A stretch of 64,000 bases of DNA, from assembly GCF_002250835.2 (NCBI RefSeq), contig NZ_NOJY02000006.1, positions 62,001 to 126,000 of the forward strand, in the 5' to 3' direction. Below the pieces are notes generated by a model that was not told the DNA's origin, made no database searches, and worked only from the letters and a program-made list of their open reading frames with translations. Both the position numbers and the translations under genes were made by a program. Below are positions 1 through 8,247 of the stretch, piece by piece (position 1 is the stretch's first letter; the number at the start of each line of letters is the position of its first letter). The DNA comes from Romboutsia weinsteinii. GTDB lineage: Bacteria; Bacillota; Clostridia; Peptostreptococcales; Peptostreptococcaceae.

Positions 1-858
1 ATGCAATCTTTCTTTTCCAACCATATTTGCGATAATAGCAGAAAATGATATACCAGATAATAATAAATTTATTGATAGTATATTGTCATTTACATACCTA
101 CCAACAATAACTGTAATAGCTATTAGTAATGTAAGTTTTAATAAAATTTCTAACTTAGACTTTTCATTACATGAAATCTGACCTTCTGTAATACCCGCAA
201 ATGCAGTTACTTCTTTAGGTTTCTTATTTTGTAATATTTTAGCACCTATAATACCTGTAACAGCTCCTATAGCTAGTGGTAATATTATCATCATTAATAT
301 AGAAATAATATTTACTTTTTCACCAGTCATAGCTCCTGAGACTACTCCTATAACTAAGAAAAATACAAATAGAGCTAATACATCATCTAATGCAGCAAGC
401 GGTATTAAAGTTTTTGAAACAGGTCCCTTAGCATTATACTCTTTAACTATTGATAAAGATGGTGCTGGTGCTGTTGCTAATGCAATTGCTCCAAATACTA
501 GTGCTATAGAAATCGGAACATCTGCAAATATGAAAAATGCAACTGCAACAAATATAAATGCTATCATACCCTCAAAAAAGCATATAGTCACTATTTGTTT
601 TCCTGACTTCTTAAGTTCTTCAAGTATTAATTCAGTACCTATTAGCATACCTACTAGAACTTCTCCAATGTTGCTTAAAACATGAAACCACTCTGCATCC
701 ATTATGCTACTATTCATCCAATTTAGTGCATGTGGCCCTATTACCATACCTGTCAATAACCATCCAAGTATAGATGGTAACTGAAGTTTTGAAACTAACT
801 TTCCAACTATTAATCCTATAACTGTAAATATAGCTAATAGTATAATTCCTTTAATCAC
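1..858 (-). CDS. Kef-type cation/proton antiporter, partial
   Basis: I translated this frame directly. It opens at a GTG (858) behind AAAGGAGG and stays open for 286 codons to the left edge of the window, so the C-terminus is missing. The protein is a chain of hydrophobic segments with family-typical pieces such as SILGWLLTGMVIGPH and a charged intramembrane stretch (LAALDDVLALFVFF) like the DD region of CPA2 antiporters. The expected role is K+ or Na+ exchange for H+ at the membrane. It begins 15 nt after the TetR gene and is probably co-transcribed with it. The ion specificity and the presence of a C-terminal TrkA-N domain cannot be judged. Confidence 0.85.
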   Translation of the reverse strand, partial: MIKGIILLAIFTVIGLIVGKLVSKLQLPSILGWLLTGMVIGPHALNWMNSSIMDAEWFHVLSNIGEVLVGMLIGTELILEELKKSGKQIVTICFFEGMIAFIFVAVAFFIFADVPISIALVFGAIALATAPAPSLSIVKEYNAKGPVSKTLIPLAALDDVLALFVFFLVIGVVSGAMTGEKVNIISILMMIILPLAIGAVTGIIGAKILQNKKPKEVTAFAGITEGQISCNEKSKLEILLKLTLLIAITVIVGRYVNDNILSINLLLSGISFSAIIANMVGKERLH

Positions 859-873
859 TTAAACGTCCTCCTT

Positions 874-1479
874 TTATTTATCAATACCTTCAAATACCAT
901 TTCTAGCATTATCTTATGGTCTCTTCTAAATTCTTCTATAACAATGTCCTTATCCTTACACTCTATATCTTTCATATGTTTTTCTTCTAATTTTGAACCT
1001 ATCATTAGAATTAATTCAAAAGCTTTTTCTCTATCAAACTTCGGATTAAAATCTATACTTTTTATCACTTCATATAATAGAGTATTATTATAATCCTCAA
1101 ACTCATTAGCGATTTTTCTTGCATCTTCTATAGTGTTATTTAATACTAGATTTACAATAATCTTAGAGTACAGTGGATTTTCTCCAAAGAATTCAAACTT
1201 AGAATTAAAATATTCACTTATATAATCGATACCCTTCTTATTGCTATCTTGTATATGTATTTTTATATTTTCTTTAAAATTGTAAATAACGTGTCTAGCT
1301 ACAGCTAAATACATGTTTTCTTTCGAGCCATAATAATGATAAAGCAATCCTTTTGATACTTCAGCTTTTTTACAAATCACATTGGTAGACGTTGCTTGGT
1401 ATCCATTATGTGCAAATTCTTCAAGTGCTATATTAAGTATCTTTTTTTTAGCATCTATAGAAGACTCTTTTTCTTTCAT
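874..1479 (-). CDS. TetR/AcrR family transcriptional regulator
   Basis: This 201-residue protein carries an N-terminal TetR HTH (residues about 10-55), with the motif TSTNVICKKAEVSKGLLYHYYGSKE. The C-terminal helical domain is the usual ligand-binding and dimer part, with no recognisable ligand. I chose the ATG at 1479 because AAGGAGG sits 6-7 nt upstream. A longer frame to 1548 would start inside the promoter and operator. The gene is first in a two-gene unit with the antiporter and has two near-identical palindromes over its own promoter, so autoregulation is likely. The inducer is unknown. Confidence 0.9.
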   Translation of the reverse strand: MKEKESSIDAKKKILNIALEEFAHNGYQATSTNVICKKAEVSKGLLYHYYGSKENMYLAVARHVIYNFKENIKIHIQDSNKKGIDYISEYFNSKFEFFGENPLYSKIIVNLVLNNTIEDARKIANEFEDYNNTLLYEVIKSIDFNPKFDREKAFELILMIGSKLEEKHMKDIECKDKDIVIEEFRRDHKIMLEMVFEGIDK

Positions 1480-1494
1480 ACTTATCCTCCTTGA

Positions 1495-1548
1495 TTGACC
1501 ATGTGGTCTATAATTATAAATAGTATCATTCATTGACCACATGGTCAA
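1495..1548 (-). promoter_or_regulatory. TetR promoter with twin palindromic operators
   Basis: Two 16-bp sites, TTGACCATGTGGTCTA (1495-1510) and TTGACCACATGGTCAA (1533-1548), lie with centres 38 bp apart. On the minus strand a promoter fits between them: -35 TTGACC (1543-1548), a 17-bp spacer, and -10 TACTAT (1520-1525). One site overlaps the -35 and the other lies just after the start point, which is a typical arrangement for TetR self-repression. Confidence 0.75.
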
Positions 1549-1632
1549 TAAATTATTTAAATAAATATAACAAAAATTCCCTTATATATATCAACATGTC
1601 TGAAACATCTCAAATTTAAATAATTAGAGAAT

Positions 1633-1667
1633 AAAAAAAGCATTGATTATATAATCAATACTTTTTT
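1633..1667 (-). terminator. Intrinsic terminator after the XRE-cupin gene
   Basis: The stem ATTGATTAT/ATAATCAAT is extended by A-run and T-run flanks (AAAAAAG...CTTTTTT). It lies about 70 bp downstream of the minus-strand XRE-cupin stop. The symmetric A/T flanks would let it work in both directions. Confidence 0.75.
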
Positions 1668-1736
1668 CGTAATTTTCAATTGCTAAGTTTATATAGCTTT
1701 ACAATTATAATTTTTTAATCGACTTACTCAATATAT

Positions 1737-2291
1737 TTAAAATGATGGAGGTGTTACTGCAAATATAACCTCACAGTCTTCATCAGTGTTATTCTCCCAT
1801 TTATGATTTGAATGTGGTGGTATTTTCACACTGTCTCCACAGTTTAGCTCAATAATAGAATTCATCAAATATAAACTTACAGAACCTTTCATAACATATG
1901 CAACCTCTTCACCCTTATGGCTAAAAAGTTCCTTTGAAGAAGACTCTCTTGCTGGTATCTTCATAAGCATAAATTCTATAGACCCTTGTGAATTTGGAGT
2001 TAACAATTCATAAGCAAAACTATCATCTTCTGCAAACATTATTTTATTACGACTTCCCTTTCTAACTACTAAGTCTTCAGTTGACTTATCACTTATAAAG
2101 AAATTAAATAATGGTATATCTAGTGCTTTAGATATTTGCTTTAGTGTATTTATAGATGGATTAGCAGTCCCTTTTTCTATTTGACTAAGCAAAGAAGGCG
2201 TTACACCTGTTAGGCTAGCTAATTCTTTTATAGTTAATTCTTTTCTCTTCCTGTATTCAGTAATATTTTTCGATATATCTATTTCATTCAT
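1737..2291 (-). CDS. XRE-family regulator with C-terminal cupin
   Basis: The protein has 184 residues. Residues about 5-60 form an HTH_3 domain (LTIKELASLTGVTPSLLSQIEKG) and residues about 105-180 form a small cupin barrel (HKGEEVAYVMKGSVSLYL, PPHSNHKWENN). This PuuR-like architecture usually senses a small amine, amino acid or organic acid. It is transcribed divergently from alr with a 240-bp shared region, so alr is the obvious candidate target, though that is inference. It has its own promoter (-35 TTGCTA at 2358-2363, 17-bp spacer, -10 TATAAT at 2335-2340) and a GAGG ribosome site. Confidence 0.88.
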   Translation of the reverse strand: MNEIDISKNITEYRKRKELTIKELASLTGVTPSLLSQIEKGTANPSINTLKQISKALDIPLFNFFISDKSTEDLVVRKGSRNKIMFAEDDSFAYELLTPNSQGSIEFMLMKIPARESSSKELFSHKGEEVAYVMKGSVSLYLMNSIIELNCGDSVKIPPHSNHKWENNTDEDCEVIFAVTPPSF

Positions 2292-2334
2292 TTATTGTTT
2301 ACCTCATTTATTTTCTTTAAATTATCATTACACA

Positions 2335-2498
2335 ATTATATCAATATAACTAATATTTAGCAATTTAATTAAATCCAATTTAATTTTATCTTATTAAATA
2401 AAATTATATTGACGCGAACAAATGAAAATGTTAGTATGAATTCAGTTAAATTAATTTTTTACGATAAAAAATTAATACTATTTAATCCAACTTAATTT
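2335..2498. promoter_or_regulatory. Divergent XRE / alr promoter region with direct repeats
   Basis: The minus-strand promoter for the XRE gene is at 2335-2363. The plus-strand promoter for alr is -35 TTGACG (2409-2414), a 17-bp spacer and -10 TAGTAT (2432-2437). Two direct repeats, AATCCAATTTAATTT (2372-2386) and AATCCAACTTAATTT (2484-2498), differ at one base. They flank the alr promoter and are candidate operator sites for the XRE-cupin protein. Confidence 0.55.
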
Positions 2499-2531
2499 AA
2501 ATGACATCAATCGAAAGTAGAGGTATATGAT

Positions 2532-3686
2532 ATGAATATAAACTCAAGTACATGGGCCGAGGTAAACTTAGAAAATATAAAATATAATGTGGATAATGTA
2601 AAAAAAGCTTTAAATAAAAATACTAAACTATGTTGTGTTGTAAAAGCAGATGGTTATGGACATGGAGCTATAGAAGTATCTAAATTTCTAGATAATTACG
2701 AAAATGTAGACTTCTTCTCTGTAGCCAGATTAGAAGAAGGTCTTGCCCTTGTAAAAGCAAATATTAAAAAACCTATTCTATGTATGGGATATGTAGATAG
2801 TTGTAGCATCCAACATGCAATAGACAATAATATAAGAATCACTGTATACTCTTTAGAAATGGCTACAAATATAGATGAATTAGCTAAAAAAAGCAATAAA
2901 AAAGCTTATATACACATAAAGCTTGATACTGGTATGAGTAGAATAGGGTTCTTAGTAAATGAACAGTCTATAGTAGACATAAAAAAAATATTTGAGTTAG
3001 AAAACTTAATAATAGAAGGTATATATACTCACTTTGCAAAATCAGATGAAGAAAATAAAGAAGCAACTTATAAGCAAGTAAGTAAATACAACCAGGTTAT
3101 AAATGCTCTAGAAGAAGCTAACTTAAATATACCAATAAAGCACGTATCAAATAGTGCTGCAATCTTAGATTTAAGAGAGTGTGACTTTAACATGGTTAGA
3201 CTAGGAGTATCTTTATATGGTCCTTATCCATCTTCTGATATTAGCAGAGAGATAAGCTTAAAGACTGCACTAGAATTAAAAACTAAGGTAAGTAATATAA
3301 AGACTATAGAAAAAGGAACTAGCGTTAGTTATGCTGGAACATACACAGCAGATAAAGACGTAAAAATAGCAACATTACCAGTAGGTTATGCCGATGGCTT
3401 CCCTAGAACTCAAAAAAATCCACAAGTATTCATAGGTGGTAGATTGTTAAATATCATAGGAAGAATCTGTATGGATCAAACTATGGTTGAAATACCAGAA
3501 GACCTTGATGTAAAAATGGAAGATGAAGTGATCTTAATAGGAGACATCGATGGAATAAGAATAGGTGATATATCAAGTAAAATGGGAACAATAGACCATG
3601 AAATATTATGTTGTTTAACTAAGAGAGTAAATAGAGTATATATTACTAAAGAGAGCAAATATATAGTTAACAGTCTTTTAGATTAA
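2532..3686 (+). CDS. alr: Alanine racemase
   Basis: This PLP enzyme interconverts L- and D-alanine for peptidoglycan and, in spore-formers, for germination control. The 384 residues match the normal family length. The PLP lysine is Lys38 in VVKADGYGHGA, and the second catalytic residue is Tyr267 in SVSYAGTY. The C-terminal RICMDQTMVE segment is also typical. The start at 2532 follows AGAGG by 8 nt. The gene stands alone on the plus strand, opposite an XRE-cupin regulator, and is closed by a strong terminator. The usual neighbours of alr (acpS, toxin-antitoxin) are absent. Confidence 0.95.
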   Translation: MNINSSTWAEVNLENIKYNVDNVKKALNKNTKLCCVVKADGYGHGAIEVSKFLDNYENVDFFSVARLEEGLALVKANIKKPILCMGYVDSCSIQHAIDNNIRITVYSLEMATNIDELAKKSNKKAYIHIKLDTGMSRIGFLVNEQSIVDIKKIFELENLIIEGIYTHFAKSDEENKEATYKQVSKYNQVINALEEANLNIPIKHVSNSAAILDLRECDFNMVRLGVSLYGPYPSSDISREISLKTALELKTKVSNIKTIEKGTSVSYAGTYTADKDVKIATLPVGYADGFPRTQKNPQVFIGGRLLNIIGRICMDQTMVEIPEDLDVKMEDEVILIGDIDGIRIGDISSKMGTIDHEILCCLTKRVNRVYITKESKYIVNSLLD

Positions 3687-3748
3687 TATAATTTATAAGT
3701 TTATATACAATACATCTTAATTGAGAAAATAAATATAATTACTTTATA

Positions 3749-3778
3749 AAAAGGCATAGTCAACTGACTACGCCTTTT
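3749..3778. terminator. Terminator between alr and the PTS operon
   Basis: The 13-bp stem AAAAGGCATAGTC/GACTACGCCTTTT has one mismatch, a 4-nt loop and T/A tails on both sides. It probably serves alr (plus) and the convergent PTS EIICB gene (minus). Confidence 0.85.
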
Positions 3779-3830
3779 ATTATCTAACATATTTATAATT
3801 CTCTAAAATATATTTATTCCTATAAAACTC

Positions 3831-5294
3831 TTATTTATTTAATTGACATAACCTTTCAAACTCGTCAGCAACAAATTGTACATGTGTTCCAACTACAATT
3901 TGTACACTTGTTTTACCTGGTCTTATTATACCTGATATACCTGCAGACTTTATAACCTTTTCGTTAACTAAAGATTGGTCTTTTACTTCTAAACGAAGCC
4001 TTGTTATACAGTTATCTATAGAAGTTACATTTGAACTTCCACCAAGTCCTCTTAGTATAGTTTCTGCTACTCTAGTATATTTATTACCATCTGAAGTTAC
4101 AGCTACTTCTTGTAACTCTATATCTTCATCATCATCTTCTCTACCAGGAGTTTTTAAATTAAATTTAACTATTGCAAATCTGAATATTGTATAGTAAAGT
4201 CCCCCAAATCCTAACCCTATTGGCAGTAATAAAAGTGGATTTAATGCCATTGGAGCCGAGAAACTTAATACATAATCTATAAGACCTGCACTGAAGTTAA
4301 ATCCTGCTCTTACTGGCAGCATAGCACATATAAATGATGATAGACCTGTTAATATAGCATGTATTAAGTATAACGGTGGAGCTAAGAACATGAATGCAAA
4401 TTCTAATGGCTCTGTAACACCAGTTACAAATGAAGATACTGCAGCTGCTAATAATAATCCATAAGCAAGCTTTTTCTTCTTATTCTTTGCTGAATGATAC
4501 ATTGCAAGTGCTCCAGCTGGTAAACCAAACATCATTACTGGGAAGAATCCAGTCATATACATTCCAGTTACACCTTTAACACCTTCTCCCATACTTCCCC
4601 AGAAGTTACCTATATCATTGATTCCAGCAACGTCAAACCAGAATACTGAGTTAAGCGCATGGTGAAGACCTGTTGGTATTAATAATCTATTGAAGAATGC
4701 ATATATCCCAGCACCTATTGAACCAGTAGATATTATAGACTTACCAAAAGATACTAATGCATCATAAACTGTTGGCCATACGAAGAATAATATACCTGCA
4801 GCTACAACTGATAATGCTGCAGTTACCATAGCAACACATCGCTTACCACTGAAGAAAGATAATGCATCAGGTAATTTTGTACCTTTAAATTTATTATAGC
4901 AATATGAACCTATTAAACCTGATAATATACCTATAAATTGATTTTGAATCTTACCAAATGCAGGTGCAACATCAGCTACATCTATTGATTTTAAGAAACC
5001 AACTGATTCTACTGATAGTAATGTTGTAATTATAAGCCATGATACAAGGCCAGCAAGTCCTGCTGTTCCATCGTTGTCATCAGACATACCTATACCTACA
5101 CCTATAGCAAATAATATTGCCATATTATCTATTAAAGCGCTACCTGCCTTAATAAAGAATGCTGCAAATACACTGTTTGCTCCCCATCCACCTGGGTCGA
5201 TTGCATAACCTATACCCATAAATATACTTGCTACTGGTAAACAAGCAACTGGAAGCATTAATGATTTTCCTAACTTTTGAAACAATTTCATCAT
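3831..5294 (-). CDS. PTS EIICB, glucose / N-acetylglucosamine family
   Basis: This membrane permease with a fused EIIB phosphorylates its sugar during uptake. Residues 1 to about 375 form the EIIC domain (start [17 protein letters not shown]; sugar-site GLHHALNSVFW; FVTGVTEPLEF). After a TPGRE linker and an acidic stretch comes EIIB with the phosphocysteine at about Cys429 in DNCITRLRLEV. There is no fused EIIA, which is a separate gene just upstream. Substrate-site wording resembles NagE-type GlcNAc permeases more than PtsG, but I cannot decide between GlcNAc, glucose and a relative. The start is taken as the ATG 9 nt after GGGGG. An earlier ATG touches the ribosome site. Confidence 0.85.
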   Translation of the reverse strand: MMKLFQKLGKSLMLPVACLPVASIFMGIGYAIDPGGWGANSVFAAFFIKAGSALIDNMAILFAIGVGIGMSDDNDGTAGLAGLVSWLIITTLLSVESVGFLKSIDVADVAPAFGKIQNQFIGILSGLIGSYCYNKFKGTKLPDALSFFSGKRCVAMVTAALSVVAAGILFFVWPTVYDALVSFGKSIISTGSIGAGIYAFFNRLLIPTGLHHALNSVFWFDVAGINDIGNFWGSMGEGVKGVTGMYMTGFFPVMMFGLPAGALAMYHSAKNKKKKLAYGLLLAAAVSSFVTGVTEPLEFAFMFLAPPLYLIHAILTGLSSFICAMLPVRAGFNFSAGLIDYVLSFSAPMALNPLLLLPIGLGFGGLYYTIFRFAIVKFNLKTPGREDDDEDIELQEVAVTSDGNKYTRVAETILRGLGGSSNVTSIDNCITRLRLEVKDQSLVNEKVIKSAGISGIIRPGKTSVQIVVGTHVQFVADEFERLCQLNK

Positions 5295-5373
5295 AAGAAA
5301 CATCCCCCTTTATTTTATAATTTTTATTTAAAGAATATAAATTCTTGTAATCGATTTAATATTTAATTAGTTG

Positions 5374-5886
<513 letters not shown>

Positions 5887-5891
5887 TTATA

Positions 5892-6740
5892 TTATTTGCT
5901 CATCTCATTTGAAAGCACTGTCATTCTTCTTATGTGAACAGTTAGATATGCTAATTCTTCATCTGATATCCTATGTCCATGTTTGTTTATTATATGATTT
6001 TTTATTTTTAAACTACATTCATACTCACTTGGATATGAAGTCTTAATTATATCTGCTAAAATATCATCATTATTTTGTAATTGCTCATTTAAAAATAATC
6101 TTTGCGTTAGAAACTTTAGATGAGTAACAAGCCTTGAATAATGTAGACTTTCCTTGTCTAGCTCTATTTCAAATAAGTCAGTAACAATATTTAATATTTC
6201 ACCTATTAAAGTAGTAATCTTTAGGGCTTCCTTCATATTTGTATTGTACTCGGCATTTACAATATGAAGTGCAATACTTGCCGCCTCATCCTCACTCATA
6301 TCTACACCAAGTTGTTCTTTAATTAATCTAATAGCATATTCTCCTATTAAAAATTCAGATTTATAAAATTGCTTTACTTCCCATAACAATGGATTTGAAA
6401 ACTGCATCCCTTCTTTGTATCTTTGTACCGCAAAGCTTATATGATCAGTTAATGTAATGTATATATTTTGGTTGAGCCTTTTTCCTAGAGTACGCCTTGA
6501 ATAACTTATAATTTCATTAGATACCTTGATATGCTCCATAGGTAAATTTTCTAATAACTCTTTTAGTTTATCTACTGTTGATTGGCTATTCATCGTGAAG
6601 ATTTTTTCTATATTTTTTTTATTAACAACATCTCCTTCTTTTACCTTAAATCCAATTCCTTTACCCATAATAACAACTTCTTTATTATTTGCGTTATAAG
6701 CACAAACAACATTATTGTTAATCACTTTTGTAACTTTCAT
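5892..6740 (-). CDS. BglG/LicT-family transcription antiterminator
   Basis: The 282-residue protein has an N-terminal CAT RNA-binding domain (MKVTKVINNNVVCAYN, GKGIGFKVKEGDVV) and two PRD domains with conserved histidines (LTDHISF, ALHIVNAEYN, LVTHLKFLTQRL, YLTVHIRRM), which are phosphorylated by EII or HPr. I chose the ATG at 6740 because it gives the family-standard N-terminus. The ATG at 6752 abuts AAGGGG. It is the first gene of an antiterminator-EIIA-EIICB operon and should bind the RAT hairpin in its own leader, so the operon is autoregulated. Sugar signal unknown. Confidence 0.92.
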   Translation of the reverse strand: MKVTKVINNNVVCAYNANNKEVVIMGKGIGFKVKEGDVVNKKNIEKIFTMNSQSTVDKLKELLENLPMEHIKVSNEIISYSRRTLGKRLNQNIYITLTDHISFAVQRYKEGMQFSNPLLWEVKQFYKSEFLIGEYAIRLIKEQLGVDMSEDEAASIALHIVNAEYNTNMKEALKITTLIGEILNIVTDLFEIELDKESLHYSRLVTHLKFLTQRLFLNEQLQNNDDILADIIKTSYPSEYECSLKIKNHIINKHGHRISDEELAYLTVHIRRMTVLSNEMSK

Positions 6741-6794
6741 AAATATTTTCATGCCCCTTTATTGTATAAATTAAAGTATTTATTTATTAACATG

Positions 6795-6875
6795 TAAAAA
6801 AGACCAAACTTTATAAAACATTATCAATTTAATGTTTTATAAAATTTGGTCTTGCCTGCATTATCAGTAACACTC
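6795..6875 (-). promoter_or_regulatory. RAT antiterminator / terminator leader of PTS operon
   Basis: On the minus strand a 29-nt ribonucleic antiterminator (6847-6875, containing GTGTTACTGATAATGCAGGC) overlaps by its last four bases a long terminator stem (arms 6800-6820 and 6829-6850) followed by TTTTTT. This is the classic LicT/GlcT target geometry. When the antiterminator protein is active it should stabilise the RAT and block the terminator. Confidence 0.92.
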
Positions 6876-6912
6876 CAAATACATTTATATTCATTTGTAT
6901 ATTTTTTAATAT

Positions 6913-6962
6913 TTGTTAACGTTTTCTAAGATTATTATATAAAATCAGGAAACAATTGTCAA
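6913..6962 (-). promoter_or_regulatory. PTS operon promoter with CcpA-like site
   Basis: The minus strand shows a near-perfect sigma-A promoter: -35 TTGACA (6957-6962), 17-bp spacer, -10 TATAAT (6934-6939). A cre-like element, AGAAAACGTTAACAA (about 6914-6928), covers the start-point region, which would suit carbon catabolite repression. Apart from this promoter, the RAT leader and the terminator at 7035-7076, the gap before the next gene shows nothing. Confidence 0.8.
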
Positions 6963-7034
6963 TATTTTTTAATATTCTTTTAAAACATATATATTTATTT
7001 AAATTTTTTCTTACAAATTTATAATAATCTATAT

Positions 7035-7076
7035 AGAAAAAGCAGTAATAGTTATTAAATCATCACTGCTTTTTCT
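7035..7076 (-). terminator. Terminator of the unknown two-gene unit
   Basis: A perfect 12-bp stem, AGAAAAAGCAGT/ACTGCTTTTTCT, with an 18-nt loop lies 70 bp downstream of the minus-strand gene ending at 7146. It isolates that gene pair from the PTS operon. Confidence 0.8.
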
Positions 7077-7145
7077 ACAATTTATGGTAATTATATCTGT
7101 ATTTCATAATAATATATGTAAATATAATATTTGGAGTGACTCTTC

Positions 7146-7646
7146 TTACCAGCCACCACCTATATTTTTAGATCCCCAGCCATTTGTATTTCCACCTTGT
7201 AATTTATCTGTAGCTCTATCAATTTCCATAGATAGCTCTTTTAATTTCTGAAGCCCCATAAAAATTTGCTTTTGATTAGAATCTACCCTTGAAGCTAAAG
7301 CCAATAATTGCTGTGGCTGTGGTGGAACGTTACCTCTTGCATATGTTTGTAATTCTACTTCTATAGAATCAAATGCTAATAAACCTTGTTGAATCATCTC
7401 AGATACAAAATTTACCTTATCTGCTATCATATCAATTCTATTAGCAGTTACTTGTGCAGGCATAGTATTCCAACCAGATCCCATATATTCTAAATCACTA
7501 GCTGGGATAGTTTGTCTATCTGCATTTGAATAATCAGCTTGTACTGTCTCTGGTAGCTTAGTTGTCATCTCATGAATAACATCTTTAACTTCTGATTTCA
7601 TATCCATTGCTGCTAATTTTAAGTCATCTACTAAGTTTTTTATCAT
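7146..7646 (-). CDS. Unknown helical protein with Gly/Trp tail
   Basis: I do not recognise a family. The 166-residue soluble protein has no signal peptide and no membrane segment. It is predicted mostly helical, with a mid-region RGNVPPQPQQLL and a final tail GGNTNGWGSKNIGGGW, which is unusually glycine- and tryptophan-rich and looks exposed. The start is taken at the ATG 7646, which has AGGTGG 5 nt upstream. A GTG at 7655 with AAGGA is the alternative (three more residues). It follows the 141-aa gene by 12 nt and ends at a strong terminator, so the two act together. The function cannot be inferred. Confidence 0.75.
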   Translation of the reverse strand: MIKNLVDDLKLAAMDMKSEVKDVIHEMTTKLPETVQADYSNADRQTIPASDLEYMGSGWNTMPAQVTANRIDMIADKVNFVSEMIQQGLLAFDSIEVELQTYARGNVPPQPQQLLALASRVDSNQKQIFMGLQKLKELSMEIDRATDKLQGGNTNGWGSKNIGGGW

Positions 7647-7658
7647 ATATGCCACCTA

Positions 7659-8084
7659 CTATCCTTGGAACTTATCTGTCATTACATCGATTTGGTTAGT
7701 AAGCTCATCAATCTTATCTGTTAATGAATCTATTTCATTTGTGTATTTATCTACATCTTTAATATTTTTTCTAACTTCTTCTTGGTTATCTATAGATGTA
7801 GATACCTTTGAAGATATTTCTTGTGCTATAGATTGCACTAAGACTTGTATATGTTCAGGTGCATTCGCTCCTACTTGTTGAACTAGTCTATCTAATAAAG
7901 ATTTTATTTGGCTTAATGTTTTTACAGAGTTTGATAACTCTCTTCCACAAGAATTTAATTCCGCATCTATTTTATCACAAGTTCTATCTATATCTGATTG
8001 AGTTATCTGATCTATCTCCCTTATTATTCTATCGATGTCATTACCAACGCCCCTAGCACCTTTTTTACTTACAAATAAAGCCAT
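7659..8084 (-). CDS. Unknown coiled-coil protein
   Basis: This 141-residue protein has no family I recognise. After a short basic N-terminus (SKKGARGVGN) it is almost wholly heptad-like: IDRIIREIDQI, IKSLLDRLVQQV and a run of ID-x(5-6) repeats at the end (NEIDSLTDKIDELTNQIDVM). There are two cysteines, no signal peptide and no membrane segment. GGGAGG precedes the ATG, and an extended -10 (TGATATAAT, -10 at 8120-8125) lies upstream. It is the first gene of a two-gene operon with the Gly/Trp-tailed protein. A structural or scaffold role as a pair is only a guess. Confidence 0.8.
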   Translation of the reverse strand: MALFVSKKGARGVGNDIDRIIREIDQITQSDIDRTCDKIDAELNSCGRELSNSVKTLSQIKSLLDRLVQQVGANAPEHIQVLVQSIAQEISSKVSTSIDNQEEVRKNIKDVDKYTNEIDSLTDKIDELTNQIDVMTDKFQG

Positions 8085-8175
8085 AAGTAGTCCTCCCTTG
8101 AATTTAATAATTTGTTTACATTATATCACATAATTACCATATTTTTTCCATAAGATGCTATTTTATTTACATGTA

Positions 8176-8229
8176 AAAATAACCAAACTTTATAAAATAT
8201 TATTAATTTAATGTTTTATAAGGTTTGGC
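8176..8229 (-). terminator. Terminator after GH65 gene, copy of the RAT terminator
   Basis: A long stem (arms about 8183-8201 and 8210-8228) follows the GH65 stop on the minus strand, with TTATTTTTA after it. The stretch 8169-8230 matches 6788-6849 at about 85% of positions by eye, but lacks the RAT half. Confidence 0.8.
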
Positions 8230-8247
8230 ATTACTTAAATACTATCC

